Assembly: GCA_049841135.1 (NCBI GenBank)
Contig: JASGHK010000001.1
Span: 310,001-374,000, forward strand
Length of the DNA stretch: 64,000 bases
From: JACRCT01 sp049841135
Lineage (GTDB): Bacteria > Myxococcota > Myxococcia > Myxococcales > UBA5297
Direction: 5' to 3'
Below, piece after piece: positions 36,761 to 46,482 of the stretch. Every line of letters begins with the position of its first letter. The first letter of the stretch is position 1. The position numbers and the translations under genes were made by a program. A model generated the notes under the pieces. The model was not told where the DNA came from and made no database searches. It saw nothing but the letters and a program-made list of their open reading frames with translations.

Positions 36761-37900
36761 GTGCCCGCGTCTCCACCGCCAGTCGACCCCAACCCGGGAG
36801 GCCTGAGCGAAGCCGAGGGGCGAAAGACCGACCTGGTCTGGGCGGCCGGCCTGACGGCCCTGCTGCTGAGCATCTTTGGAGTCCTGAGCTGGCTTCCGGC
36901 CGCCGCGGTGCCGGTCCTGCTCGGTCTGGCGTTCGCCTACGCGCTGGATCCGGTAGTGGATGCGCTTCAGGCCCGCCGGCTCTCGCGCACCCTCGCCGTG
37001 GCCGTCGTGTTCCTGGTCATCGGCTTGGCGGTCACCGGGGCGCTGCTGTACCTCGTCCCGGCGCTCGGCCACGAGATCGCCAAGATCCCCGAGTTCTTCC
37101 GGGACATCACCGTCAAGGCCGTCCCTCGTCTGGAAGCGATGGCGGGCCGCCCGCTGCCCGCCGACGTCAAGAGCGCGGTCGAGTCCTTGAGCCAGCAGAG
37201 TGGGGGACTGGCCGAGAAGGTGCTGCCGTCGGCCGCCAGCTTCGCGATGGGGTTCTTGAGCTCGACCGCCTCGGCCCTGGTGTTCGTCTTCGGGTTGCTC
37301 GTCATTCCCGTCATCACCTTCCACCTGCTGCGCGACTATGACGACTTCGTCGCCTCGGTCCGCGGCCTGTTCCCCAGGCGCTACGAGCCGCTCGTCTCGC
37401 GGCGCTTCGGGGAGGTGAATGCCGTCCTGAGCGGCTTCATCCGCGGGCAGCTGACCGTGGGAGCCATCCTGACCGGCGTCTACGGCATCGGCTTGTCCAT
37501 CGCAGGGATCGATCTGGCGGTGGTCATCGGCGCGGTCGCAGGCTTCGGAACCATGATTCCCTATGTCGGGCCGGGCGTCGGCATGGCCCTGGCCGCGGTC
37601 TCGCTGATGGTCTCCTGGCAGGGTCCCTGGCAGCTTGCGGTGGTCGCGGCGACCTTTGCCCTCGGAATGACTGCCGAAGGGCTGTACATCACGCCCCGGG
37701 TGGTCGGGGGCAAGGTGGGCCTGTCGGCGGTGCTGGTCATGATCGCCATCCTCGTCTTCGGAAACATCTTCGGCTTCGCCGGGGTGCTGCTGGCCGTGCC
37801 GGTGAGCGCCGCCTTCAAGGTCGTGACGCAGGTCGTGGTGTTCCGCTATCGGCGCTCCAAGCTCTACCTGGGACCCGAAACGCTGGGGCCGCCCAAGTGA
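36761..37900 (+). CDS. AI-2E family (PerM/TqsA-type) transporter
   Basis: This 379-residue polytopic protein has the N-terminal WLPAAAVPVLLGLAFAYALDPVV segment of the family near residue 43, a soluble loop (residues 105-150), then FRYEPLVSRRF-like RRYEPLVSRRFGEVN and the C-terminal GTMIPYVGPGVG and LVFGNIFGFAGVLLAVPVSA helices. Members export small molecules or ions. The substrate is not known from sequence. The frame is open back to about 36680 with a Pro/Gln-rich stretch and a GGAGG at 36671, so a non-canonical or misread start further upstream is possible; GTG 36761 is the first listed start. The next gene overlaps its stop. Confidence 0.82.
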   Translation: MPASPPPVDPNPGGLSEAEGRKTDLVWAAGLTALLLSIFGVLSWLPAAAVPVLLGLAFAYALDPVVDALQARRLSRTLAVAVVFLVIGLAVTGALLYLVPALGHEIAKIPEFFRDITVKAVPRLEAMAGRPLPADVKSAVESLSQQSGGLAEKVLPSAASFAMGFLSSTASALVFVFGLLVIPVITFHLLRDYDDFVASVRGLFPRRYEPLVSRRFGEVNAVLSGFIRGQLTVGAILTGVYGIGLSIAGIDLAVVIGAVAGFGTMIPYVGPGVGMALAAVSLMVSWQGPWQLAVVAATFALGMTAEGLYITPRVVGGKVGLSAVLVMIAILVFGNIFGFAGVLLAVPVSAAFKVVTQVVVFRYRRSKLYLGPETLGPPK

Positions 37901-38700
37901 TCGCCGCCCTCGCTGCCGTGCTCTTCGCCGCTGCTCCAGTGCCGTTCCCAGAGCGGCCACCCGTGGAAGCCTGGGCGGGCGAGGACTGGTCCTCTGATGC
38001 GCTGGCAGCCGTCAGCAAGCTGCCGGCGACGAAGCTGGGGCTCACGCTGCAGTCGAACATGATCCGTCCGGAGGCGGCGGCGGTGCTCAAGCAGAGCCCT
38101 GGCTCCGCCGTCCGGCTGAAGCCTTCGGGACTCGTACAGGCCCATGTGGACATGCTGCACAGGCTGCCGCAAACCACGCTTGTCCTCCCCCTCGCAGGGC
38201 CGCTCGAGCCCGCGCTGGCAGAGCAGTTGTCGAAGCTGGGGCCCCAGCCCCTGCGGCTCGAGCTGCATGCGCTGCTCGATTCGAAGACGGCCAGGTCGCT
38301 CGCGGGCCTCAAGAACGCCGAGGTGGTGCTCGACGTCGGCGGCAGGATGCCGGACCAGGAGGAGTTGGGGCTCTTCCTGGGGCTCTCGCGCGTCAAGCGC
38401 GTGGTGCGGCTGCGCGCGGACGACCCACCGGCGCTCGTCGCGGCACTCAAGACCGTCAGGCCGAGTCGGCTGGTGGTCTGGGCCATCGAAGGTGCACGGG
38501 TCGGCGAGGCGATGCTCGCCGCGCTCGCCGACGCCAACCTGCCGGTGCGCGTGGCGGTCGACCTCCGTGCGAACGCCGACGACCTGCGCCGCCTCGCCGC
38601 GCTCCCTCAGATCAGCCTGGAGCTGACCCTGTCGAAGGACAGCGACACGGCGCTTCCCAAGGCCCGTTCGCTCCTGGATCCGCTGGTGTCCGGCCCCTGA
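37897..38700 (+). CDS. Secreted protein of unknown function
   Basis: This 267-residue protein starts at GTG 37897, overlapping the transporter stop as GTGA. A short signal peptide (AALAAVLFAAAPVPF) is followed by Leu-rich alternating strands and helices (for example LVLPLAGPLEPALAEQLSKL, VRVAVDLRANADDLRRLAAL) that suggest a repeat or barrel-like alpha/beta fold. No catalytic motif is seen. Translational coupling suggests a job together with the AI-2E-type transporter. Confidence 0.6.
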   Translation: MIAALAAVLFAAAPVPFPERPPVEAWAGEDWSSDALAAVSKLPATKLGLTLQSNMIRPEAAAVLKQSPGSAVRLKPSGLVQAHVDMLHRLPQTTLVLPLAGPLEPALAEQLSKLGPQPLRLELHALLDSKTARSLAGLKNAEVVLDVGGRMPDQEELGLFLGLSRVKRVVRLRADDPPALVAALKTVRPSRLVVWAIEGARVGEAMLAALADANLPVRVAVDLRANADDLRRLAALPQISLELTLSKDSDTALPKARSLLDPLVSGP

Positions 38701-38759
38701 AGGGAAGGGCGGAACGGGACCCTGGGTTGGGAAAAAGCTCAGGGACCAAAAACTCGCGC

Positions 38760-38789
38760 TTGACAGCAAGCGACCGCGATCGGTATACC
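38760..38789 (+). promoter_or_regulatory. Promoter of tRNA-Val
   Basis: TTGACA (38760-38765) and TATACC (38784-38789) are separated by 18 bases. They lie 26 bases upstream of the mature tRNA 5' end. Confidence 0.7.
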
Positions 38790-38815
38790 CCCGCCCGCAA
38801 TTGTTGAGCGCACCT

Positions 38816-38887
<72 letters not shown>

Positions 38888-38890
38888 TCC

Positions 38891-38929
38891 AATCCCCTGG
38901 GCCGAAAGGCTCGGGGGATTTGGCTTTTT
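38891..38929 (+). terminator. Intrinsic terminator after tRNA-Val
   Basis: AATCCCCTGGGCC and GGCTCGGGGGATT form a 13-bp stem with two imperfect pairs around a GAAA tetraloop, followed by TGGCTTTTT. It would end the tRNA transcript or attenuate read-through into thrS. Confidence 0.75.
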
Positions 38930-38941
38930 GGGGCTTGAAGG

Positions 38942-38963
38942 TTGGCCGGGTGGCCGGCAATCC
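38942..38963. repeat. GCCGGC palindromic spacer repeat, copy 1 (before thrS)
   Basis: TTGGCCGGGTGGCCGGCAATCCG is one of five related sequences in this operon. It ends just before the GAGGAGG ribosome-binding site of thrS. This copy has one degenerate arm (GCCGGG). Confidence 0.6.
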
Positions 38964-38981
38964 GTTGAGGAGGAGCAGGCG

Positions 38982-40946
38982 ATGGCTCAAGTGAACGTGA
39001 CGCTTCCGGATGGCTCCAAGAAGGCCGTGGAAGCTGGCATCCGCATCGACGAGTTCGTCAAGACGCAGATCGGCGCGGGGCTGGCCAAGGCCGCGGTCAT
39101 CGCCAAGCTCGACGGCGCGCCGGTCGACCTGTCGCGGACGATCGACCAGGACGTCTCGCTCGCCGTGGTCACCAACAAGAGCCCCGAGGCCCTGGAGGTC
39201 ATCCGCCACGACGCCGCCCACGTGATGGCCAGCGTGGTCCAGAAGCTCTTCCCTGGCACGCAAGTCACCATCGGCCCGTCCATCGAGGACGGCTTCTACT
39301 ACGACTTCTTCCGCGAGAAGCCCTTCACCCCCGACGACCTCGCCTCCATCGAGAAGGCGGTCGCCGAGGAGATTGCCAAGGACCTGCCCTTCGTCCGCGA
39401 GGAGGTCTCTCCCGACGACGCCATCAAGCTCTTCGAGGGCAAGGGCGAGAAGTTCAAGGTCGAGCTGGTCAAGGACATCGTCGCCAAGGGCGCCAAGACC
39501 CTGACCCTCTACAAGCACGGCGACTGGGTCGACTTCTGCCTCGGGCCCCACGGCCCGACCACCAAGAAGATCGGCGTGGTCAAGCTGATGTCGGTGGCCG
39601 GCGCGTACTGGCGCGGCGACCCCAAGAACCCGATGCTCCAGCGCATCTACGGCACCGCCTTCTTCGACAAGAAGGAGCTCGACGCCCACCTCAAGCGCCT
39701 GGAGGAGGCCGAGAAGCGCGACCACCGCAAGCTGGGCCCGGCGCTCGGCCTGTTCCAGTTCCACGAGTACGCGCCCGGCTCGGCCTTCTGGCTGCCCTAT
39801 GGCACCGCCTTCCTGCACACCCTGACCGAGTCGATGCGCAACCTGGTGCTCGCCAACGGCTACCAGGAGGTCAAGACCCCGCTGCTCTTCAACAAGCGGC
39901 TGTGGGAGACCAGCGGCCACTGGGGCAAGTACAAGGAGAACATGTTCCTCGTCGTCGACAAGGAGTCCGACGAGAAGCTGCCCCTCGACGAGCGCTGCAA
40001 CCAGTCGCTCAAGCCGATGAACTGCCCGTCGCACCACCTCATCTACCGGATGGTCAAGCGCAGCTACCGCGAGCTGCCGGTGCGCTACTACACGACCGAC
40101 GTGCTGCACCGGAACGAGGCCTCGGGCACCTTGAGCGGCCTGACCCGCGTGCGCCAGTTCCAGCAGGACGACTCGCACATCTACCTGATGGAAGAGCAGG
40201 TCAAGGACGAGGTCAGCGCCATCGTCGAGCTGATGAAGCGCGTGTACGGCGCCGTCAACCTCTCGTTCTCGGCCAAGTTCTCGACCCGCCCGGAGATGCG
40301 CATCGGCGACGACGAGATGTGGGACAAGGCGGAGGGCTCGCTCAAGGGCGCGCTGGAGGCCACCGGGCTGAAGTACGAGCTCAACGCCGGCGACGGCGCC
40401 TTCTACGGCCCCAAGATCGACTTCGACGTCACCGACTCGCTCGGCCGCAAGTGGCAGCTGTGCACCATCCAGCTTGACTACGCGGCGCCGCGCGAGGACC
40501 GCTTCGACCTGCGCTACACCGGCAGCGACAACAGCGACAAGCACCGCCCCGTCGTCATCCACCGGGCGATCTACGGCTCGCTCGAGCGGTTCAGCGCCAT
40601 CCTCATCGAGCACTTCGGCGGCGCCTTCCCGTGCTGGCTGTCCCCCGTTCAGGCGCGCCTGGTCACGGTGTCCGAGAAGCACGACGCCTACGCCAAGGAC
40701 GTCGGGGTGCGGCTCAAGAAGCTCGGCTTCCGAGTCGAGGTGGACACGAGCAATGAGAAGCTCGGCGCCAAGATCCGCGACGCTCAGCTCCAGAAGATCC
40801 CGTTCACCGTGGTCGTGGGCGACAAGGAGGTCGCCGACGGCGGCGTCTCCCCCCGTCGCTTCGGTGGCGAGGACCTCAAGTTCATGAGCTTCGACACCTT
40901 CGTTGCGCTGCTCGGCAAGGAAGGCAAGGTTCCGTACGAGCCCTGA
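38982..40946 (+). CDS. thrS: Threonyl-tRNA synthetase
   Basis: This 654-residue class II synthetase charges tRNA-Thr. It has the N-terminal TGS domain (VNVTLPDGSKKAV), the editing domain with HDAAHVMASVVQ, and the catalytic core. The core has the zinc-site motif KPMNCPSHH, motif 2 VLHRNEASGTLSGLTRVRQF and motif 3 HRAIYGSLERF. A C-terminal anticodon-binding domain (VEVDTSNEKLGAKIRDAQ) completes it. ATG 38982 follows GAGGAGG; an upstream in-frame GTG would add 18 unrelated residues. It heads the thrS-infC-rpmI-rplT-pheS-pheT cluster found in many bacteria. Confidence 0.97.
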   Translation: MAQVNVTLPDGSKKAVEAGIRIDEFVKTQIGAGLAKAAVIAKLDGAPVDLSRTIDQDVSLAVVTNKSPEALEVIRHDAAHVMASVVQKLFPGTQVTIGPSIEDGFYYDFFREKPFTPDDLASIEKAVAEEIAKDLPFVREEVSPDDAIKLFEGKGEKFKVELVKDIVAKGAKTLTLYKHGDWVDFCLGPHGPTTKKIGVVKLMSVAGAYWRGDPKNPMLQRIYGTAFFDKKELDAHLKRLEEAEKRDHRKLGPALGLFQFHEYAPGSAFWLPYGTAFLHTLTESMRNLVLANGYQEVKTPLLFNKRLWETSGHWGKYKENMFLVVDKESDEKLPLDERCNQSLKPMNCPSHHLIYRMVKRSYRELPVRYYTTDVLHRNEASGTLSGLTRVRQFQQDDSHIYLMEEQVKDEVSAIVELMKRVYGAVNLSFSAKFSTRPEMRIGDDEMWDKAEGSLKGALEATGLKYELNAGDGAFYGPKIDFDVTDSLGRKWQLCTIQLDYAAPREDRFDLRYTGSDNSDKHRPVVIHRAIYGSLERFSAILIEHFGGAFPCWLSPVQARLVTVSEKHDAYAKDVGVRLKKLGFRVEVDTSNEKLGAKIRDAQLQKIPFTVVVGDKEVADGGVSPRRFGGEDLKFMSFDTFVALLGKEGKVPYEP

Positions 40947-41229
40947 GGCTCCGGGGTTGATGTCCCAAGTGCTCGCAGTTGCTTGGGAATCCCAGAGCAG
41001 GGCAGGGTGGTTGGAGCCAGGGTGCCGGTCTGGGGTGCTGGCTCCACGTCATTCAGGCAGCCGAACGAGTGCGCGAAGGCTGGCTTGCCGTGCAGCCGGG
41101 TTGACACCGCGCGCGAAATCGGCAATGTTCTACGGCCTTTTTGGCCAGGAAGCAGGCCCGTTCGGGATCAAGACCTCCCGGTTCGGGTGAAACCGCGTGT
41201 CCATGGGCACGCAAGCCGGAGGTAGGGCT
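40947..41229 (+). promoter_or_regulatory. Structured infC leader with an internal promoter candidate
   Basis: The 283-base leader contains CCCAAG-N12-CTTGGG (40964-40987) and GGAGCCAG-N17-CTGGCTCC (41013-41045), both perfect stems. A -35-like TTGACA is at 41101-41106 with a weak -10 (AATGTT, 41124-41129) 17 bases later. In other bacteria the infC leader is a control point through IF3 and L20, so these structures may be regulatory. No known leader RNA family was recognised with confidence. Confidence 0.45.
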
Positions 41230-41972
<743 letters not shown>

Positions 41973-42012
41973 CCAAGACTTGGGAGCGGCGGTCGCTCCC
42001 AATGCAGCAAGG

Positions 42013-42040
42013 GTTGGCCGGCAGAAGGCCGGCAATCCGG
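42013..42040. repeat. GCCGGC palindromic spacer repeat, copy 2 (before rpmI)
   Basis: GTTGGCCGGCAGAAGGCCGG is followed by CAATCCGG. Two GGCCGGC arms five bases apart can pair. The GGAAGG that follows serves as the rpmI ribosome-binding site. Confidence 0.7.
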
Positions 42041-42051
42041 AAGGAACGACG

Positions 42052-42258
42052 ATGGGCTACAAGCTGAAGACGAACAGCGGCGCTGCGAAGCGCTTCAAAG
42101 TCAAGAAGAGCGGCAAGGTCAAGTTCGGCCGCGCGTACGCCCGCCACTCCATGCTCAGCAAGAGCGGCAAGGTGAACCGGCGTTTGCGTGGCATGTCGCA
42201 CCTCGAGAATCGGGATGCGAAGAAGATCAAAGAGACCCTGCCGTACGGAACCTCCTGA
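42052..42258 (+). CDS. rpmI: Ribosomal protein bL35
   Basis: This 68-residue basic protein is the usual length. It has YKLKTNSGAAKRFKVKKSGK and the later AYARHSMLSKSGKVNRRLRG, the classic L35 pattern. ATG 42052 follows GGAAGG. It sits between infC and rplT, as in most bacteria. A 110-base spacer with a short tandem repeat and a GTGCCC/GGGCAC inverted pair separates it from rplT. Confidence 0.97.
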   Translation: MGYKLKTNSGAAKRFKVKKSGKVKFGRAYARHSMLSKSGKVNRRLRGMSHLENRDAKKIKETLPYGTS

Positions 42259-42263
42259 GGTCA

Positions 42264-42293
42264 GGCTGTAGGCGGTAGACCTTAGGCTGTAGA
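42264..42293. repeat. Short tandem repeat of CTGTAGGC type between rpmI and rplT
   Basis: GGCTGTAGGCGGTAGACC is followed by TTAGGCTGTAG. The units resemble those after groEL at 4483-4510, which makes a small dispersed repeat family likely. Confidence 0.5.
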
Positions 42294-42368
42294 AAACCCC
42301 CGCAGTGCCCGCGTTCCAGAAAGCTCTTCCCAGAGAGGAGCACGTGGGGCACGCACGAAGGAGCAGCA

Positions 42369-42710
42369 ATGCGAGTCAAGAAGGGCGTAAAGGCGCGTCG
42401 CCGCCGAAATAGGATTCTCAATCTTGCCGAGGGCTTCCGTGGCCGTCGCAAGAATTGCTACAAGAAGGCCAACCAGGCCATCGAGCGCGCGCTCGACTAC
42501 GCCACGCGGGACCGCCGCCAGAAGCGGCGCGACTTCCGCAAGCTGTGGATCGTCCGCATCAACGCCGCGGCGCGTCTGAACGGCACGACCTACTCGAAGC
42601 TCATCGCCGGCCTCGCCAAGAACGGCGTCGCCATCGACCGCAAGATCATGGCCGACATCGCGATCTTCGACCCCGCGGGCTTTACCGCCGTGGTCGCGGC
42701 CGCGAAGTAG
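42369..42710 (+). CDS. rplT: Ribosomal protein bL20
   Basis: This 113-residue basic protein has the L20 signatures RVKKGVKARRRRNRILNLAE, GFRGRRKNCYKKANQAIERA and LWIVRINAAARLNGTTYSKL. L20 is needed early in 50S assembly and represses its own operon in other bacteria. ATG 42369 is preceded by GAAGGAG. Confidence 0.97.
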   Translation: MRVKKGVKARRRRNRILNLAEGFRGRRKNCYKKANQAIERALDYATRDRRQKRRDFRKLWIVRINAAARLNGTTYSKLIAGLAKNGVAIDRKIMADIAIFDPAGFTAVVAAAK

Positions 42711-42718
42711 GCAAAGCG

Positions 42719-42770
42719 TCGCCGGCCTCGTGCCGGAAACGCTGGATCGCCGGCCTCGTGCCGGCGTTTC
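42719..42770. repeat. GCCGGC palindromic spacer repeat, copy 3 (double, before pheS)
   Basis: Two copies of CGCCGGCCTCGTGCCGG lie 24 bases apart and start nine bases after the rplT stop. GAAACG and CGTTTC between and after them pair as well, so a nested hairpin is possible. Confidence 0.8.
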
Positions 42771-42842
42771 ATCCGCAGGCCGCTCGGACGTCCCCAAAAG
42801 GCGTCGGGCGGCCTGCGTGTGTATCGGAGGCACGAAGCAGTC

Positions 42843-43931
42843 ATGGCCAAGAAGCCAGAACAGGCGCCGGTGGCGCTCCCGGAAGAGCTGGTCAAAGAAA
42901 TTGAAGCCGTTCGCGAGGCGGCCCACGCGCTGCTCGCCGCCGCCAGGGACGAGAAGGCGGTGGAGTCGGTGCGCGTGGCCTACCTGGGCATGAAGGGCAC
43001 CGTCACCAAGCTCTTCGAGCGCATGCCGAAGATCGCCCCGGAGCTCCGGCGCGGATTCGGCCAGGCCGCCAACGCCGTCAAGGGCGCCTTGGAGAAGGCC
43101 ATCGAGGAGCGCGGCACCGCGCTCCAGCAGGCCGCGCTCGAGAAGGAGCTCGCCGGCGAACGGCTCGACGTGACCCAGCCCGGCCGCCGGCCGCACCTGG
43201 GCCGCCGCCACCCGGTGAGCCGGACGATGGACGACCTGTGCACCATCTTCGCCCGGCTGGGCTTCGAGGTCGCCAGCGGCCCCGAGATCGAGCTCGACAA
43301 GTTCAACTTCGAGGCCCTGAACATCCCCCAGGACCACCCTGCGCGGGACATGCAGGACACCTTCTACATCGACGAGGCCTCGCTCGGGCGCAAGGCGACC
43401 AACAGCGTGCTGCTGCGCACGCACACCTCGCCGGTGCAGGTCCACACCATGCTGACGCGCAAGCCGCCAGTGCGCATCATCGTGCCGGGCAAGGTCTACC
43501 GCTGCGACTCGGACGTGACGCACACGCCGATGTTCCACCAGATCGAAGGCCTGCTCGTGGACAAGGGCGTGACCTTCGCCGAGCTCAAGGGGACGCTGAG
43601 CGCGTTCGCCAAGGCGCTCTTCGGCTCGGACGTGAAGACCCGCTTCCGCCCGAGCTACTTCCCGTTCACCGAGCCCAGCGCCGAGGTCGACGTCAGCTGC
43701 GTGCTCTGCAACGGCAAGGGCTGCCGCATCTGCAAACAGACCGGCTGGCTCGAGGTGCTGGGCAGCGGCATGGTCCACCCGAACGTCTTCAAGGCCGTCG
43801 GCTACGACCCCGAGGTCTACTCCGGCTTTGCCTTCGGCATGGGCGTGGAGCGGCTGACGCTGCTCCGCTACGGCCTCGACGACCTGCGCACGCTCTTCGA
43901 GAACGACGCGCGCTTCCTGGATCAGTTCTAG
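42843..43931 (+). CDS. pheS: Phenylalanyl-tRNA synthetase alpha subunit
   Basis: This 362-residue subunit has the N-terminal coiled coil (residues 15-100) and a catalytic core with HPVSRTMDDLCTIFARLGFE. THTSPVQVHTM, motif 2 FHQIEGLLVDKG, PFTEPSAEVDVSC and motif 3 FGMGVERLTLLRYGLDDLR follow. It forms the alpha2beta2 enzyme with PheT, encoded 63 bases downstream. The start at ATG 42843 matches the family better than the upstream in-frame start. A Cys-rich loop (CVLCNGKGCRICKQTGW) is an unusually clear zinc-knuckle-like insertion. Confidence 0.96.
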   Translation: MAKKPEQAPVALPEELVKEIEAVREAAHALLAAARDEKAVESVRVAYLGMKGTVTKLFERMPKIAPELRRGFGQAANAVKGALEKAIEERGTALQQAALEKELAGERLDVTQPGRRPHLGRRHPVSRTMDDLCTIFARLGFEVASGPEIELDKFNFEALNIPQDHPARDMQDTFYIDEASLGRKATNSVLLRTHTSPVQVHTMLTRKPPVRIIVPGKVYRCDSDVTHTPMFHQIEGLLVDKGVTFAELKGTLSAFAKALFGSDVKTRFRPSYFPFTEPSAEVDVSCVLCNGKGCRICKQTGWLEVLGSGMVHPNVFKAVGYDPEVYSGFAFGMGVERLTLLRYGLDDLRTLFENDARFLDQF

Positions 43932-43935
43932 AGAC

Positions 43936-43986
43936 GCGCCGGCCGTGCCGGCGATGCGGTGCGCCGGCCCGAGGCCGGCGATCCGA
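43936..43986. repeat. GCCGGC palindromic spacer repeat, copy 4 (double, before pheT)
   Basis: GCGCCGGCCGTGCCGGCG and GCGCCGGCCCGAGGCCGGCG lie 8 bases apart and fill most of the pheS-pheT spacer. The second is followed by ATCCGAGGA, the pheT ribosome-binding site. Confidence 0.8.
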
Positions 43987-43994
43987 GGACAGAA

Positions 43995-46403
43995 ATGAAG
44001 ATCAGCCTGAATTGGCTCGCGGATTACGTGGAGCTGCCGGCGACTGCCGACGAGCTCGCGAAGATGCTCACCATGGCCGGCCTCGAGGTCGAGGGCGTCG
44101 AGCGCCTCGGCGAGAACCTCGAGGGGGTCGTCGTCGGCCAGATCCTCTCGAGCGAGAAGCACCCCAACGCCGAGAAGCTCTCCTGCACCAAGGTCGAGGC
44201 CGGACCGGTGCTCGGCACCCTGGACATCGTCTGCGGCGCCAAGAACTACAAGGTCGGCGACAAGGTGCCGGTGGCCACCATCGGCACCAAGCTGCCGAAC
44301 GGCACCAAGATCGAGAAGGCCGCGCTGCGCGGCGTCGAGAGCTTCGGCATGCTCTGCAGCTCTCGCGAGCTGGGGCTCACCGAGGACGCCTCGGGCCTGC
44401 TCATCCTCGACCCGAACCTCAAGACCGGCACGCCCATCGCCGACGCGCTCGGCCTGCGCGACGTGGTGTTCGAGGTCAACGTCACCCCGAACCGCGGCGA
44501 CTGCCTCTCGCACCTGGGCATTGCCCGCGAGGTCGCGGCGCTCTCCGGCAAGCCGCTCAAGATGCCGGACACCACCATCGCTGAAGGCCCGAACGCCGCC
44601 GACGCGCTGGTGAAGGTCCGCATCGACGACCTCGAGCGCTGCCCGCGCTACGCCGCCCGCGTCATCGAGGGCGCCAAGATCGGCCCGTCGCCGGCCTGGA
44701 TGCAGAACCGGCTGCGCGCCGTCGGCATTCGCGCGCTCTCCAACGCCGTCGACGTCACCAACTTCGTGCTGATGGAGTGCGGCCAGCCGCTGCACGCCTT
44801 CGACCTCGACAAGGTCCAGGGCGGGCAGATCGTCGTCCGCCGCGCCGCCAAGGCCGAGAAGATGACCACCCTCGACGCCAAGGAGCGCGCCCTCGCCGAA
44901 GACGATCTCTGCATCTGCGACGAGAAGGCGCCCTCCGCGCTCGCCGGCGTCATGGGCGGCGCCACCAGCGAGGTCTCGGACAAGACCAGCCGCATCCTGC
45001 TCGAGAGCGCGGCCTTCGCTCCCGCCGGAATCCGCCGGACCGCCAGCCGCCACGCCCTGCACTCGGAGTCGTCGCACCGCTTCGAGCGCGGCGTCGACCC
45101 CGCGATGGTCGCCTTCGCCCAGGACCGCGCCGCCAAGCTGCTCGCCGAACTGTGCGGAGGCACCGTGGCCAAGGGCAGGGTGGACGTCCACGGCAAGCTG
45201 CCCGAGCCGCGCAAGTTCTTCCTGCGCTGGGCCAAGGTCAGCGAGCTCTTGGGCACGCCCGTGTCGCAGGAAGCCACTGCCCAGATCCTCAATGGGCTCG
45301 GGTTCAAGCTCGAGCCGAAGGCCGACGGCGCCGACGTGACCGTGCCCACCTGGCGCAACGACGTCGACGGTCCGGCCGACTGCATTGAAGAGGTCGCGCG
45401 CTCGCGCGGCTTCGAGTCCATCCCGGCGGCCATGCCGCGGGGCGCGACCGAGATCCTCCCCGAGTCGACCGCCAAGGCCGTCGAGACCCGGCTGCGCATC
45501 GCGCTCGCCGCCGGCGGCTTCGACGAGGTGCTCAACTACTCGTTCGTCGCGGCCAAGGATCTCGAGGTCCTCACGCCCGACCAGAAGCCCATCGCGCTCA
45601 AGAACCCGCTCGCCGCGGACCAGGCTGTCATGGCCACCACGCGCCTCGCGGGCCTCTTGAGCAACCTGCGCCACAGCCTCAACCGCCAGGTCGAGGACGT
45701 GCGCCTCTACGAGCTGGGCAACGTCTACAAGCCGGCCAAGGACCCGAACGGCGAGCAGCCGGCGGACGAAACCCGCGTGGTCGCCGGCCTGATGGCGGGC
45801 AGCCGCATGGGCCTGCAGTGGGCCGCGCCGGAGAAGACGCCGGTGGACTTCTTCGACCTCAAGGGCGCGCTGCAGAACGCTCTCGAGTCGGCTGGCGTGC
45901 GCGATGCGACCTTCGAGCCCGCCACCGGCCCGTCGCTGCTGCACCCGCGCTCGGCCTGCGAGATCAAGGCTTGCGGCCAGTCGCTCGGCTTCCTCGGCGA
46001 GCTCCACCCCAGCGTGGCGCAGAAGCTCGACGTGCCACGCGCCACCCTGGTCTTCGAGCTGCGCTTCGACGCCATCGTCGCCGCCGCGAAGCTCATCCCG
46101 GCGTACAAGGGCGTGCCGAAGTTCCCGGCGGTCCTGCGCGACCTGGCGGTGGTCCTGGACGACACCACGGCTGCAGCCAAGGTCGAGGCGTCAATCCGCG
46201 AGGCGGGCGGTGGGCTGGTCGAGGACGCGGTGCTCTTCGACGTCTACCGCGGCACCAACATCCCCGCGGGCAAGAAGAGCCTGGCCTACGCCATCCGCTA
46301 CCGCGCGGCCGACCGCACGCTCACCGACGACGAAATCAACGCTGCTCACGGGCGTATCGTCGGCGCGCTGGAGAAGCAGCTGTCTGCGACGCTGCGCGCT
46401 TGA
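43995..46403 (+). CDS. pheT: Phenylalanyl-tRNA synthetase beta subunit
   Basis: This 802-residue beta subunit has an N-terminal segment KISLNWLADYVELP, then the tRNA-binding OB domain (residues 40-150, GVVVGQILSSEKHPNAEKLS). The B3/4 editing domain, B5 domain, catalytic-like core (ALHSESSHRFERGVDP lies in B3/4) and C-terminal ferredoxin-like anticodon domain (KFPAVLRDLAVVLDD) follow. It pairs with PheS. ATG 43995 follows CGAGGACAG. It ends the translation core of the operon. Confidence 0.96.
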   Translation: MKISLNWLADYVELPATADELAKMLTMAGLEVEGVERLGENLEGVVVGQILSSEKHPNAEKLSCTKVEAGPVLGTLDIVCGAKNYKVGDKVPVATIGTKLPNGTKIEKAALRGVESFGMLCSSRELGLTEDASGLLILDPNLKTGTPIADALGLRDVVFEVNVTPNRGDCLSHLGIAREVAALSGKPLKMPDTTIAEGPNAADALVKVRIDDLERCPRYAARVIEGAKIGPSPAWMQNRLRAVGIRALSNAVDVTNFVLMECGQPLHAFDLDKVQGGQIVVRRAAKAEKMTTLDAKERALAEDDLCICDEKAPSALAGVMGGATSEVSDKTSRILLESAAFAPAGIRRTASRHALHSESSHRFERGVDPAMVAFAQDRAAKLLAELCGGTVAKGRVDVHGKLPEPRKFFLRWAKVSELLGTPVSQEATAQILNGLGFKLEPKADGADVTVPTWRNDVDGPADCIEEVARSRGFESIPAAMPRGATEILPESTAKAVETRLRIALAAGGFDEVLNYSFVAAKDLEVLTPDQKPIALKNPLAADQAVMATTRLAGLLSNLRHSLNRQVEDVRLYELGNVYKPAKDPNGEQPADETRVVAGLMAGSRMGLQWAAPEKTPVDFFDLKGALQNALESAGVRDATFEPATGPSLLHPRSACEIKACGQSLGFLGELHPSVAQKLDVPRATLVFELRFDAIVAAAKLIPAYKGVPKFPAVLRDLAVVLDDTTAAAKVEASIREAGGGLVEDAVLFDVYRGTNIPAGKKSLAYAIRYRAADRTLTDDEINAAHGRIVGALEKQLSATLRA

Positions 46404-46439
46404 GGCGGTTGGAGTTGGTTTGGAGGTAGATTCGCGCCC

Positions 46440-46467
46440 TCGGATCGCCGGCCTCGTGCCGGCCTCC
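46440..46467. repeat. GCCGGC palindromic spacer repeat, copy 5 (after pheT)
   Basis: TCGGATCGCCGGCCTCGTGC is followed by CGGCCTCC. It is identical over GGATCGCCGGCCTCGTGCCG to the second unit of copy 3, 3.7 kb away. Confidence 0.8.
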
Positions 46468-46482
46468 AACGAGGTTAGGCAC

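Noticed and set aside
42719..43986. CRISPR-like reading of the GCCGGC repeats
   Set aside because: The copies lie in separate gene spacers in both orientations, with coding genes between them.
42282..46007. A 1241-residue reverse-strand open frame opposite rplT, pheS and pheT
   Set aside because: It is a codon-bias shadow of high-GC genes on the other strand, rich in Val, Leu, Asp, Arg and Gly with no domain pattern, while rplT, pheS and pheT are unmistakable.
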